Below the pieces are notes generated by a model, which was not told the origin of the DNA, made no database searches, and was given only the letters and a program-made list of their open reading frames with translations. From positions 1 through 61,734 of the forward strand of contig JAVVTR010000011.1 of assembly GCA_036653535.1 (NCBI GenBank): DNA of 61,734 nucleotides. The letters are read 5' to 3'. The stretch is from JAVVTR01 sp036653535 (GTDB lineage: Bacteria; Bacteroidota; Bacteroidia; Bacteroidales; P3). A program made the translations under genes and the position numbers. The first letter of the stretch is position 1. Each line of letters begins with the position of its first letter. This document shows positions 16,356 to 25,939 of the stretch, in pieces.

Positions 16356-17546
16356 ATGTACGGAAATTTTCAGCAGTTTTTACAAAAAGAACTGAACGAC
16401 ATTAAAGAAGCCGGATTGTATAAAAATGAACGGATTATTATAACTCCTCAGCAAGCAGCCATTAAAGTAAGTGGTGGAAAAGAAGTATTAAACTTCTGTG
16501 CAAATAATTATTTGGGTTTATCTAATCATCCTCAATTGATAGAAGCTGCCAAAAAAGCATTGGATGAAAAAGGTTATGGTATGTCTTCTGTTCGCTTTAT
16601 TTGTGGAACCCAAGATCTACATAAAGAATTAGAGCATAAGATTGCCGAATTTTTTGGCACGGAAGATGCTATTTTGTATGCTGCTTGTTTTGATGCAAAT
16701 GGAGGTGTTTTCGAACCTTTGTTAAGCGCCGAAGATGCTATTATTTCCGATGCTTTGAATCATGCTTCCATTATAGATGGAGTGCGTCTTTGTAAGGCCA
16801 AACGTTATAGATATGCTAATGGTGATATGGCTGAATTGGAAAAATGTTTACAAGAAGCGCAAAGTCAACGTTTTCGTATTGTAGCTACCGATGGAGTCTT
16901 TTCTATGGATGGAAATGTAGCTCCTTTGGATAAAATCATAGCTTTAGCCGAGAAATACAATGCAATGGTAATGGTCGACGAAAGTCATTCCGCTGGAGTG
17001 GTTGGTAAAACAGGAAGAGGGGTTAGTGAGCAATATAATTGTCGTGGAAAGATTGATATTCTTACCGGTACTTTAGGCAAAGCCTTTGGTGGAGCGGTGG
17101 GTGGTTTTACAACTGGACATAAAGAAATTATAGATTTACTTCGTCAGCGTTCTCGCCCTTATTTATTTTCCAATTCTATTCCTCCTATGGTTGCCGCTGC
17201 TGCTATTCGTATGTTTGATATGATGCGTGAAAGCAACGAACTTCAAGATAAATTACATAGCAATACCGCCTATTTTGTAGAAAAAATGAAAGCAGCTGGA
17301 TTCGATATAAAACCAACTCAATCTGCTATTTGTGCGGTTATGCTTTACGATGCTAAGTTGTCTCAAGATTTTGCCTCTAAGCTATTAGAAGAAGGTATTT
17401 ATGTAACCGGTTTCTATTATCCGGTAGTGCCCAAGGATCAGGCTCGTATTCGGGTTCAGGTGTCGGCTGGACACGAAAAGGCTCATTTGGATAAATGCGT
17501 TGCTGCTTTTACAAAAATTGGTAAGGAATTAGGCGTTATAAAATAG
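16356..17546 (+). CDS. kbl: 2-amino-3-ketobutyrate CoA ligase (glycine C-acetyltransferase)
   Basis: A 396-residue PLP enzyme of the alpha-oxoamine synthase family that cleaves 2-amino-3-ketobutyrate with CoA into glycine and acetyl-CoA, the second step of threonine degradation. The PLP lysine is Lys242 in TGTLGKAFGGAVGG. DESHSAG (208-214) holds the cofactor-binding Asp and His. The sequence NYLGLSNHP near the N-terminus and the length favour Kbl over BioF or serine palmitoyltransferase. The matching threonine 3-dehydrogenase gene is in this same window at 45822-46787 but not adjacent, which supports the Kbl call. It is followed by a strong terminator. Confidence 0.93.
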   Translation: MYGNFQQFLQKELNDIKEAGLYKNERIIITPQQAAIKVSGGKEVLNFCANNYLGLSNHPQLIEAAKKALDEKGYGMSSVRFICGTQDLHKELEHKIAEFFGTEDAILYAACFDANGGVFEPLLSAEDAIISDALNHASIIDGVRLCKAKRYRYANGDMAELEKCLQEAQSQRFRIVATDGVFSMDGNVAPLDKIIALAEKYNAMVMVDESHSAGVVGKTGRGVSEQYNCRGKIDILTGTLGKAFGGAVGGFTTGHKEIIDLLRQRSRPYLFSNSIPPMVAAAAIRMFDMMRESNELQDKLHSNTAYFVEKMKAAGFDIKPTQSAICAVMLYDAKLSQDFASKLLEEGIYVTGFYYPVVPKDQARIRVQVSAGHEKAHLDKCVAAFTKIGKELGVIK

Positions 17547-17574
17547 AAGAAAGACCAATTAATGAAAATAATTT

Positions 17575-17625
17575 AGCCCGATTACAGGTTGTTGCGAACG
17601 ATTCGCCTGTAATTGGGCTTTATTC
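17575..17625 (+). terminator. Strong rho-independent terminator after kbl
   Basis: Bases 17575-17588 pair with 17606-17619 (14 positions with one G/T wobble), with an inner GCGAA/TTCGC helix at 17594-17606, then TTTATTCTTTT. It ends about 40 bases before the thioesterase start. Confidence 0.85.
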
Positions 17626-17660
17626 TTTTACTGTATGGAAAGGAAAAATACTACAAGACT

Positions 17661-18080
17661 ATGACTACAGATTTTCCAAAAAATTTAATTTATTCCCACG
17701 AGTATAAAGTTACGGAGGCGGATTTAGCCGTGGTGTGTGGCTCTGGAAGTTTAGCGGTATTATCTACTCCCTCTTTAGTGGCTTTTATGGAACATTCGGC
17801 GCATGCTTCTCTACTTCCTTATTTGGAAGTTGGACATGCCACTGTAGGAGTAAGTATGCAAATAGAACATCTTAAACCAACTTTACCCGGAATGACCGTG
17901 CTTTGTCAAGCAAAATTAGTTCAGGTAGATGGGCGTAAATTTATTTTCGAAATAGAAGCTTATGATAAGGTGTCTTTGATTGGTACGGCTCATCACGAAC
18001 GTTTTCTAATAGATTCCGATATTTTTATGCAAAAAGCCGAAAAAAGAGGAGAGACGCTTACTACTTCCATAGTAAAATAA
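17661..18080 (+). CDS. Hot-dog fold thioesterase (FlK/fluoroacetyl-CoA thioesterase-like)
   Basis: A 139-residue protein of the small single-domain thioesterase family. Diagnostic segments are a VVCGSGSLAVLSTPSLVAFMEH helix with Glu and His, ASLLPYLEVGHATVGVSM, and the IEHLKPTLPGM strand. Members hydrolyse small acyl-CoA thioesters in the cytosol; the physiological substrate here is unknown. A TTG at 17613 is in frame but lies inside the kbl terminator hairpin, so ATG 17661 is the better start and gives a family-like N-terminus. It probably shares a transcript with the following RNA methyltransferase gene (66-base gap), although no -7 box was located. Confidence 0.8.
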   Translation: MTTDFPKNLIYSHEYKVTEADLAVVCGSGSLAVLSTPSLVAFMEHSAHASLLPYLEVGHATVGVSMQIEHLKPTLPGMTVLCQAKLVQVDGRKFIFEIEAYDKVSLIGTAHHERFLIDSDIFMQKAEKRGETLTTSIVK

Positions 18081-18146
18081 AATTAATATTATTACCGCTT
18101 TTAAGATAGATTGCCTACCAACCCTCAAACTTCAAAACTCCAAACA

Positions 18147-19265
18147 ATGAATACTTATACTGCCAAAACCATGCAGGGTTTAGAACCTGTATTAGCTCAA
18201 GAATTAGAAAAATTGGGTGCCACGGATATAGAAATATTAAATCGTGCGGTAACTTTTCAAGGCGACCAAAAAGTCTTATATAAGGCTAATTATATGTGTC
18301 GCACAGCCCTACATATATTAAAACCTATTCTTGAATTTGATATTATTGAACAGGACGACCTTTACACCGCCGTAAATGGCTTAGCTTGGGAAAAGATGTT
18401 TTCTGTAGATGCTTGTATGACCATTGATACGCAATGCTTTGATTCTGTTTTTACACACTCTCGTTATGCTTCCCAAATTGTAAAAGACGGCATTGTGGAT
18501 CGTTTTCGTAGCTTGTTTTGTCAGAGGCCCGATTTAGATAGAAATATGTATAATATTCGGGTAGATTTGTATATGAAAAATAACCATTGTGTGCTTTCTT
18601 TGGATTCTTCGGGGCTGTCCCTACACCGTAGGGGGTATAGGCGGCAAGATGCAGGGGCGCCATTGAATGAGGTATTAGCGGCGGGTTTGATTGCCTTGAG
18701 CGGTTGGGATTTGAAGAAACCTTTTTACGATCCTATGTGTGGATCTGGAACCATAGCTGTAGAGGCGGCTATGCTTGCTTCCGGAATGCCTGCAGCTTTT
18801 TATCGCAAGGGTTTTTCTTTTCAATATTGGAACGATTACGATCCTAATACCTGGAAGTTTGTGAAGGAAGATGCCTTAAAAGAATTGCACGATCCCGAAT
18901 GTGAAATTTATGCTTCCGATATAGATGCCCACACATTGTCTATAGCAGAAGATAATTTAAAAAAAGCCAAATTGCATCACGATATTCATCTTTTTCAGGC
19001 CGATTTTTTTGCATCAGAAGCTCCGCAAGAAAACGGACATATCGTTTGTAACCCCCCTTATGGTGAGCGTTTAGCATTAGATAACGCTGTAGAGTTTTAC
19101 GAAAAAATTGGAGATACTTTAAAGCATAAATATACGGGTTATGATGCTTGGTTTATTTCTTCCGATATAGAAGCTCTCAAACGTTTAGGCTTAAAAACCA
19201 ATAAGCGTATAGAATTATTCAACGGACCCTTAGAGTGTCGTTACTTTGGGTACCAGTTATATTAA
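18147..19265 (+). CDS. THUMP-domain class I RNA methyltransferase (RlmL N-terminal type)
   Basis: A 372-residue cytosolic methyltransferase. Residues about 1-155 contain a ferredoxin-like plus THUMP RNA-binding module. Residues 160-372 form the UPF0020 Rossmann methyltransferase with the SAM loop PMCGSGTIAVEAA and the catalytic NPPYGERL motif for N2-guanine methylation. This corresponds to the first half of E. coli RlmL (23S rRNA m2G2445); the RlmK half is absent, as is usual outside Gammaproteobacteria. ATG 18147 is preferred over an in-frame TTG at 18111. Modification of 23S rRNA is the best guess, but tRNA guanine methyltransferases share this architecture. Confidence 0.88.
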   Translation: MNTYTAKTMQGLEPVLAQELEKLGATDIEILNRAVTFQGDQKVLYKANYMCRTALHILKPILEFDIIEQDDLYTAVNGLAWEKMFSVDACMTIDTQCFDSVFTHSRYASQIVKDGIVDRFRSLFCQRPDLDRNMYNIRVDLYMKNNHCVLSLDSSGLSLHRRGYRRQDAGAPLNEVLAAGLIALSGWDLKKPFYDPMCGSGTIAVEAAMLASGMPAAFYRKGFSFQYWNDYDPNTWKFVKEDALKELHDPECEIYASDIDAHTLSIAEDNLKKAKLHHDIHLFQADFFASEAPQENGHIVCNPPYGERLALDNAVEFYEKIGDTLKHKYTGYDAWFISSDIEALKRLGLKTNKRIELFNGPLECRYFGYQLY

Positions 19266-19633
19266 AATAGGAAAAGGGCAGTGCTGTTTTCTGCTTCATT
19301 AGATGGATACATCTTTGCCTATGAGATAAGCTATAATATATCTTGTACATGAAACGCCCCTCTACCTAAATTTCAACCACGCACTATAAGATAGACTATA
19401 ATATATTCTGTGCCCCTCATAGACCCCCACCTTATATCCATTACCTCCTCTTTTTATACAGACAAAGTATTCCTTATTTTTTAAATTTATGTTTTTTTCG
19501 TATCTTTGCGAGATTTTAGTATGTGGAAATTAGACTACTTCTTAGAAGCGTTTAGCTTATAGGTTAATATGTAACAAAAGGGGTGTTTTTATTTCATTAC
19601 AAAAGATAACTTAACCTTTAAAATGATATTCAG
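19266..19633 (+). promoter_or_regulatory. 368-base intergenic region: promoter and a 15-base near repeat
   Basis: TATCTTTG at 19501-19508 is a perfect -7 box giving a leader of about 120 bases for the Omp28-like gene. A near-identical AT-rich sequence, CTATAATATAT followed by TCTTG or TCTG, occurs at 19331-19345 and 19396-19410 (65 bases apart), each preceded by a GATA-containing stretch. No gene or terminator is evident. Confidence 0.5.
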
Positions 19634-22492
19634 ATGAAAAAAATTATTTTCTTCTTTATTTCTGTTGTGTGTAGCTGCTTTGCTTTTGGTCAGCAGAAGA
19701 TATATTTTACGGAAAATTTTTCTACTACTTCTTTATCTAATTGGGATAAAGATAATTCTACCGACTTGCTTTACTTTGCTAAAAGTAACCAAGCAGGAGG
19801 AAGTAGCCAAGAAATGGTTATAGGATATGATCCAAGCTCCGGCCTATCGGATCCGGTAGTTGGAACTATTCGCCTTATTTCCAAAGCATTTTCTACCGTT
19901 GGATATACCAATAACTATGTTTCCTTTAAGCAGTTTTATGTTGCAAGTGCCACCTCTACAACCAAAAATTTCGGGGTAGCTGTTCGTAAATCTGCTTCGA
20001 GCGAATGGACTGTAATTTATGAATCTAATACTAAGGGTAATCTTCCCGTACAGATAAATCCTGGCACTATCTCCGCCAAACTTCCCGACCAGTTTAACAA
20101 TCAAACGGATGTTCAAATGTGTATGTTTTTTACCTCCACTAAAGATAATGTTAATTTTTTATGGTTCTTTGATGATATAGCTTTCTTCTCCGCAGGGACC
20201 GTTAATTATGCTTCTATTTCATTAGAAGATAAAGAGTATACGGATGCTTCGGCTTTAGTTTTAGGTGCTAAGATTACCAATCTTGGTTTGCCTATTACCT
20301 CTTGTAAAGTATCCTACACTTTAGATGAAAATTCGGCTTCTGTGGTAAGTCCTACCATAGAACCTAATCCCCTTTTACCTAACATAAGTTCCCCTTTCTC
20401 CGTAGCGGTAGAAGGCTGGGATGCTCTTAAGGTTGGTTCACACACTATTAAAATATGGGCTTCAGAAATCAATGGAACGGCAGTAGAAAATGCCAATAAA
20501 AAAGTTTATACTAAAAAAATCTATAAAGCAGATACTTCTATAGCAGTTCCTCGCCAGGCTTTAATGGAAATATTTACCAGTGCTACTTGTGGTTACTGTC
20601 CAATGATGAATCAAACCTTAGACCCTCTTTTTGAAGAATATAGTGGTAAGTTTTCCCTTATTAAATATCAAATGAACTTTCCAGGTAGTGGCGATATATA
20701 TTACACAGAAGAAGGGGGAGTACGTCGTTCCTATTATGGAGCTAGTTCCGTTCCTTCTGTAGTAGGCAATGGAACATTATTGGAATTTGCCAACGAAACC
20801 ACCTACACACAAATTAAAGATAGTGTAGAGAGAATTATTGCTCCTTCTGCCAAAGAAAAAGCCTATTTTTCGTTTCAATTCGATACCGTTGGAATAGATG
20901 TCAATGGAATATTACATCTAAGTTATAAAGTGAAGTCGAAAGTAGATGCAAGCACCTATTTGCACACGGTAGTAGTAGAAAAAGAGACTACAAAGAATAA
21001 ATCCTCTAACGGAGAAAGCGTTTTTCACAATGTGATGATGAAGATGATTCCTAATGCCGAAGGTAGAGTGGTTTCTTATATGGCCGATAGCACCTATACC
21101 TATAATCTTACGTGCGATATGAGTAAAACACATATAGAAAGTGTTGCCGATTTAAAAGTAATTTGCTTCTTACAAGATAAGAATCATACTATTTTACAAT
21201 CCGGTGAGGCTTCTGTGGTTCGCTATGGCAACGAGATGGCTGCTAAAATATCGAATGTAGTAACCATGCCTTACATAGCTCAGCCTAAGGTGCCAGTAAT
21301 GGCCACCTTGGTGAATCAAGGGGGCGCAGCCACCTCTATGGAAATTTCTGCTTCTATTGATGCAGGAGTAGTTTCTACTCTAAGCTTGTCGAATATAAAT
21401 GTAGATTGGACCAAGTCCTATACTTTTGTTTTCCCCTCTCTTAGTGTTGCCACAGAGGGAGTCCATAATTTAGAAATATGGGTGAGTAAAGTTAACGGAG
21501 TGGATAATGCCGCTATAATCAAAAACAAAATATCCTTTACCTCTAAATTCAACGACGTTCCTTTCCGCCCTATGGTAGAGGAACTTACAAGCTCTTCTTG
21601 TGAAGATTGTGCCATATTAAATAAAGATATTATTAATCCGGCCTATGAAAAAGCGCCCTCTGCTTTTAGTTTGGCTAAATATCCCATGAAAGGAGATCCT
21701 TATTATCAACTTGCCAATGAGCGCTATATGAATTATTATAAAGTGCAAGAGGTTCCTACTGTTTTAGTAAATGGAAGAGTTATACCTGTGGGTATTAGCG
21801 ATACTACGGCTAATAAAAATTTATTTAGCGATCTAATAGCCTCCTTCACCGATGTAAAATCCATTATAAAAATAGAGGCCGAAAATGTAAGTTTTGGTTT
21901 GGGAAAGAAAAACAGCGTTCATGCAGATATTAATTTAACTTCGGCTGTTGGAGGACGTTTTTATGTATATGCTACTTTAGTGGAAAAGAAAACTACTAAA
22001 AATACCGGATCAAACGGAGAAACCCAAATGATTAATACGGTTCAATCTATAATGCCAACGTATATGGGAATAGTTAAATCTTTGGTAGCAGGAACCCCCA
22101 CCACTTACCTCTTAGAAATGACTCCTGCAGTTTTAAAAATAGAAAATCCAAAAAATCTTGCATTGATAATTTATGTACAAGATGCCACACATAGTAATGT
22201 GCTTCAATCTATAACTGTAGATGTTAAAGATCGCACGGCTAATGAAGAAAATGCTCCTCTTTCCCAAAATTGGAAGATGTATCCTAATCCAGCCACCGAT
22301 ATGGTAACAATAGAAGATTTAAAGGAAGCCACGGTAGAACTCTACGATATGGTAGGGCGTTGTTTATGGAGAGGGGTTAAGGTAAGTGGAAACTACGAAT
22401 TGAATCTACAAAAATACTCTGCCGGCAACTATTTGATGAAAGTTATAGAACAAGGGCAGGCTTATACCTCTAAACTAGTGATAACTAAATAA
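19634..22492 (+). CDS. T9SS-secreted protein with two Omp28/thioredoxin-like domains
   Basis: A 952-residue exported protein. It has a signal peptide (1-20, FAFGQ) and a jelly-roll module (about 22-190) with FTENFS..W and FFDDIAF motifs. An Ig-like segment is followed by a first thioredoxin-like Omp28 domain with CGYC at 319-322 (ALMEIFTSATCGYC) and a later VPSVVGNG cis-proline motif. A second Ig-like segment leads into a second Omp28 domain with CEDC at 656-659 and VPTVLVNG. A sorting domain begins at YPNPATD and ends KLVITK. The duplication is direct: MEIFTSATCGYC parallels VEELTSSSCEDC and each is followed by a matching cis-Pro loop. It probably ends on the cell surface. Whether the CxxC pairs are redox-active is not known. 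Confidence 0.85.
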   Translation: MKKIIFFFISVVCSCFAFGQQKIYFTENFSTTSLSNWDKDNSTDLLYFAKSNQAGGSSQEMVIGYDPSSGLSDPVVGTIRLISKAFSTVGYTNNYVSFKQFYVASATSTTKNFGVAVRKSASSEWTVIYESNTKGNLPVQINPGTISAKLPDQFNNQTDVQMCMFFTSTKDNVNFLWFFDDIAFFSAGTVNYASISLEDKEYTDASALVLGAKITNLGLPITSCKVSYTLDENSASVVSPTIEPNPLLPNISSPFSVAVEGWDALKVGSHTIKIWASEINGTAVENANKKVYTKKIYKADTSIAVPRQALMEIFTSATCGYCPMMNQTLDPLFEEYSGKFSLIKYQMNFPGSGDIYYTEEGGVRRSYYGASSVPSVVGNGTLLEFANETTYTQIKDSVERIIAPSAKEKAYFSFQFDTVGIDVNGILHLSYKVKSKVDASTYLHTVVVEKETTKNKSSNGESVFHNVMMKMIPNAEGRVVSYMADSTYTYNLTCDMSKTHIESVADLKVICFLQDKNHTILQSGEASVVRYGNEMAAKISNVVTMPYIAQPKVPVMATLVNQGGAATSMEISASIDAGVVSTLSLSNINVDWTKSYTFVFPSLSVATEGVHNLEIWVSKVNGVDNAAIIKNKISFTSKFNDVPFRPMVEELTSSSCEDCAILNKDIINPAYEKAPSAFSLAKYPMKGDPYYQLANERYMNYYKVQEVPTVLVNGRVIPVGISDTTANKNLFSDLIASFTDVKSIIKIEAENVSFGLGKKNSVHADINLTSAVGGRFYVYATLVEKKTTKNTGSNGETQMINTVQSIMPTYMGIVKSLVAGTPTTYLLEMTPAVLKIENPKNLALIIYVQDATHSNVLQSITVDVKDRTANEENAPLSQNWKMYPNPATDMVTIEDLKEATVELYDMVGRCLWRGVKVSGNYELNLQKYSAGNYLMKVIEQGQAYTSKLVITK

Positions 22493-22612
22493 AAAATAAA
22501 ATTTTGCATTGGGTTCTTACTTTGGTATTTCATAGTTTGGACCATATTAAAACGAGAAATCGTCGATGGGAGATTTATTATAATATAAAGATTAACATAA
22601 AAATTGTTGTAA

Positions 22613-23122
22613 ATGAAAAAAATAATTTTAGCCTGTGTTTGTTTGCTCTTCACCGCTCAATGGGTTGGGGCACAAAAACTACCTTCTGTTAAGTTAAAAG
22701 ATATTAATGGAAAAGAAGTAAATACTGCCGATTTAAACAACGATGGCAAACCTATTATTCTTAATTTTTGGGCCACTTGGTGTAAACCTTGTTTAAAAGA
22801 AATGAAAGCCATTAGTGATGTTTATTCCGAATGGGTAGAGGAAACGGGAGTAAAAATGATATCTGTTTCTATAGATGATTCTCGTTCTTCTGCTAAAGTA
22901 AAAACCATGTCGGATGCTAATAGTTGGGAATTTGAAATGTTATTAGATGTAAATGGCGATTTCAAACGGGCTATGAACGTGGTTAATCCTCCGCATGTAT
23001 TTATATTGGATGGAGAAGGTAATACTGTTTTTCAACATAATGGTTATTCGGACGGGAGTGAAGAGGAACTCATAGAAATAGTTCGTAAATTAAATGCTGG
23101 AGAAAGCATAAAAGGACAGTGA
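22613..23122 (+). CDS. Exported TlpA-type thioredoxin
   Basis: A 169-residue periplasmic thioredoxin-like protein with a signal peptide (1-20, WVGAQ). The redox motif is WCKPC at 56-60 in the usual context ILNFWATWCKPCLKEM, and the cis-proline loop reads NPPHVFIL. TlpA/ResA-type proteins reduce disulfides outside the cytoplasm. It lies 120 bases after the two-domain Omp28 gene. Odd: the frame stays open after the TGA stop for 31 more codons (23123-23215) rich in Lys, ending in TAG, as if a longer ancestral C-terminus had been cut by a stop. Confidence 0.9.
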   Translation: MKKIILACVCLLFTAQWVGAQKLPSVKLKDINGKEVNTADLNNDGKPIILNFWATWCKPCLKEMKAISDVYSEWVEETGVKMISVSIDDSRSSAKVKTMSDANSWEFEMLLDVNGDFKRAMNVVNPPHVFILDGEGNTVFQHNGYSDGSEEELIEIVRKLNAGESIKGQ

Positions 23123-23218
23123 ACTTTATATAACTTAATACATAGTGGGAAAAAGAAGAAAGCGTTGAAAGATTCTTTGCAAAAAGAAAATGCTTCTAAA
23201 ATATCCACTAAAAAATAG
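23123..23218 (+). other. Open in-frame extension beyond the tlpA-like stop codon
   Basis: Directly after the TGA (23120-23122) the same frame has 31 sense codons and then TAG. The peptide begins TLYNLIHSGKKKKALKDSL and ends SKISTKK. The composition is protein-like, though an open stretch of this length also arises by chance. Possible readings are a recent nonsense mutation, stop readthrough, or chance. Confidence 0.3.
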
Positions 23219-23322
23219 TTTTCTATTTAGAGTTTCTTGTTTGTAATAAGATAAAATTAATAAATAATCATCGACCGATAGTTATATTAAGGTGCTTTCG
23301 GTTCAATCCAACAGAAATAAGA

Positions 23323-25041
23323 ATGAAGAAAGTATTTCTTTGCCTCTCATTGATGGGAATGGTCACTCTCTCTTCTTCTCTTATCACTTCTCTTTCCGCT
23401 CAAGGAAAGTTTGAAGAGGTAATGAGTAAGGGGGTACTCTCCGGAAATATACAAATAGACGCACAAATCTATCAAAAAGACTCGGCTATTGGTGCGGAGA
23501 ATGTTCCTGAAAAAATCAGAAGCAATAGTTTTGCTTATCTGCAATATACCAATGGTAAATTTTCGGTAGGAGCTCGTTTTGAAGCCTATCAAAAAGCCAT
23601 GTTAGGATACGATGCCCGTTATGATGGTTTAGGTGTACCCTATTATTACGCTCGTTTCTCTGGAGATATTATAGATATTACCGCTGGTTCTTTTTACGAA
23701 CAATTTGGTTCTGGAATTCTTTTGCGTGCCTATCAAGATTGGAATTTGGGTTTGGATAATTCTTTAACAGGGGTACGCGCCATTGTAACGCCAGTTAAAG
23801 GGGTTACCATTAAAGGATTAATAGGAACACAAAGATATTTTTGGAAACATGAAGGAATGGTCAGAGGGGTAGATGCTGAGTTGGCTTTTAACGATTTTAT
23901 TAAACCTATGAAAGAATGGGGTACCCGCATTACCATTGGTGGAAGTTTTGTTTCTAAATATCAAGAGGATGATAATTTGTTTATAGCTGTGATCAATCCG
24001 GTAGACCAAATGGTTCAGAGCTATAAATTAAATTTGCCTTTGAATGTAGGTTCTTTTGCTGCCCGTATGAACATTGAAAGTGGCGGCTTTACCTTTGGTG
24101 GAGAATATGCTTGGAAAGGAAATGACCCCAGTGCGGAAAATAATTTTATTTACAAACACGGACAATTTTTGTTATTGAATGTGGGATATTCTATGAAGGG
24201 TTTTGGTATTTTATTATCGGCTAAAAGTATAGATAATATGGGATATAGAGATAATCGGATCGAAACCGGTAATTATGGAATGATTAACTATATGCCCGCT
24301 CTTACTCGTCAACATACCTATAGCTTGGCATCTTTTTATCCTTATGCCAGTCAGCCTAACGGAGAGGTTGGTTTTCAGGCAGATATTCTTTATAAGATAA
24401 AGAAAGGAACGGCCTTGGGAGGTAAATATGGAACCGACATAAAAGTGAATGCTTCGGTGGCTACCTCTTTGAAAAAAAATCCTATCAACGATCAAACGGC
24501 TATAGGTGAGGGGGGTACCTTAGGTTATCAAGCTAATTTATTTGCAGTAGGCGATGAGATTTATTTTGTGGATGCCAACATAGAAATTAGTCATAAATTT
24601 GGCAAGCATTTTAAGGCCTCTTTGATGTATATGTATGAAATATATAACCAACAAATAGTGGAAGGCCATGCTGGTCCTAATATTCATGCTAACATTGTAG
24701 TAGGTGATTTTACTTATATGTTCCTTAAAAAACACGCCCTTCGTTTGGAGGTTCAATATATGAATACCAAACAGAGAGATGGAGATTGGATTATGGGAAC
24801 TTTAGAATATACCTTTGCTCCTAAATGGTTTTTGTCTGTATCGGATATGTGGAATTTTGGGAATGCCGATAAGAGCAATCGTTTGCACTACTATTATGCT
24901 TCGGCCAGTTACGTGCACAATGCTACTCGTATAGCGTTATCGTATGGGCGTATTCGTCAGGGTATTATGTGCGCAGGAGGGGTTTGTAGAGAGCTACCTG
25001 CTTCTAATGGGCTTATGTTGACTTTAAGTTCCACTTTTTAA
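23323..25041 (+). CDS. DUF6029-family outer-membrane protein
   Basis: A 572-residue exported protein with a signal peptide (about 1-26, LSAQ). The mature part is a succession of amphipathic, Gly/aromatic-rich strands (for example YLQYTNGKFSVGARFEAYQ, ITAGSFYEQFGSGILLRAY, VTIKGLIGTQRYFW) ending LMLTLSSTF with terminal Phe, the pattern of a large beta-barrel. It matches my recollection of the DUF6029 family, which is restricted to Bacteroidetes and has no assigned function. It is followed by an Omp28 lipoprotein after 18 bases, so the two are almost certainly cotranscribed. CAGGVC near the C-terminus is a possible disulfide pair. Confidence 0.8.
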   Translation: MKKVFLCLSLMGMVTLSSSLITSLSAQGKFEEVMSKGVLSGNIQIDAQIYQKDSAIGAENVPEKIRSNSFAYLQYTNGKFSVGARFEAYQKAMLGYDARYDGLGVPYYYARFSGDIIDITAGSFYEQFGSGILLRAYQDWNLGLDNSLTGVRAIVTPVKGVTIKGLIGTQRYFWKHEGMVRGVDAELAFNDFIKPMKEWGTRITIGGSFVSKYQEDDNLFIAVINPVDQMVQSYKLNLPLNVGSFAARMNIESGGFTFGGEYAWKGNDPSAENNFIYKHGQFLLLNVGYSMKGFGILLSAKSIDNMGYRDNRIETGNYGMINYMPALTRQHTYSLASFYPYASQPNGEVGFQADILYKIKKGTALGGKYGTDIKVNASVATSLKKNPINDQTAIGEGGTLGYQANLFAVGDEIYFVDANIEISHKFGKHFKASLMYMYEIYNQQIVEGHAGPNIHANIVVGDFTYMFLKKHALRLEVQYMNTKQRDGDWIMGTLEYTFAPKWFLSVSDMWNFGNADKSNRLHYYYASASYVHNATRIALSYGRIRQGIMCAGGVCRELPASNGLMLTLSSTF

Positions 25042-25059
25042 TCTTTAAAGTATAAATTT

Positions 25060-25908
25060 ATGAAAAAATACGGAGTCTTCTCTCTTATAGGAATAGTAGG
25101 AATAATACTCATAGTTCTGTCGGCTTGTAATAAAATTGCGGAAGGAGAAATGAGGGAAGAAGTGGGTTCGGCTGTTCCTGCTTGGAATGGACAATATGTA
25201 TTGTTAGAAGAATTTACAGGGGTGAGATGCCCTAATTGTCCCAGTGCAGCCGTCATTGCCAAACAGTTACTTTCTGTATATAAAGATTCTTTGATTGTAG
25301 TAGCATTGCATCCTATGGGCGATTTCCTTACCACTCCCTATGTTGGAGATCCGGATTTAAGAAGTGAAGCCGCAGATGCGTATTACGACTACTATAAGGT
25401 TAGTGCCTTGGGTTTACCTACTGGAATGGTCAATAGAGGGCAAGCACCTGGTGAATTGCTAAAAAAAGACCTTTGGCGTAATGCAGTTTCTACCTATTTT
25501 CCGCTAATAGCTGTCGCTCAATTAACAGCGAATGCTTCTTTTACCGGCAGTACTAAAGAGGCCTTTAATGTGAATATAAATGGAAAAATAACCGGAAAAT
25601 ATGCCAAAGAGGGGAGTCTAAACCTAATTGTTATGGTTTTGGAAGACAGTATAGTGCTACAACAAAACACACCCGATGGAAAGATAAAAGGTTATATGCA
25701 AAATCATGTGCTACGTACTACTTTAGACGATCCTTGGGGAGTAAAAGTTTTAGATTCTAAACCAGAGAAAGAAGCTACCTTTAAGAAAGATTATAGTGAT
25801 GTAGCCGTGAACGAAAAATGGAATAAAGCACATTTGTCGGTGGTGGTGATCCTTAGCAATGAAACTACTAAAGAAGTAATACAAGTCGCTTATACACATA
25901 TTAAATAA
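25060..25908 (+). CDS. Omp28-related lipoprotein with CxxC motif
   Basis: A 282-residue protein with a lipoprotein signal (hydrophobic 6-20, lipobox LSAC, lipidated Cys23), so anchored to the outer or inner membrane. The Omp28/thioredoxin-like domain opens with LLEEFTGVRCPNC (Cys57, Cys60), followed by a LALHP-like strand and GLPTGMVNRG as the cis-proline loop. Omp28 of Porphyromonas gingivalis is a surface-exposed outer-membrane lipoprotein; its biochemical role is not settled. The gene is 18 bases after the DUF6029 gene and 31 before a small T9SS cargo gene, consistent with one operon. Confidence 0.87.
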   Translation: MKKYGVFSLIGIVGIILIVLSACNKIAEGEMREEVGSAVPAWNGQYVLLEEFTGVRCPNCPSAAVIAKQLLSVYKDSLIVVALHPMGDFLTTPYVGDPDLRSEAADAYYDYYKVSALGLPTGMVNRGQAPGELLKKDLWRNAVSTYFPLIAVAQLTANASFTGSTKEAFNVNINGKITGKYAKEGSLNLIVMVLEDSIVLQQNTPDGKIKGYMQNHVLRTTLDDPWGVKVLDSKPEKEATFKKDYSDVAVNEKWNKAHLSVVVILSNETTKEVIQVAYTHIK

Positions 25909-25939
25909 AAATTATTTATAGAAACAAAAAAAACAAAAA

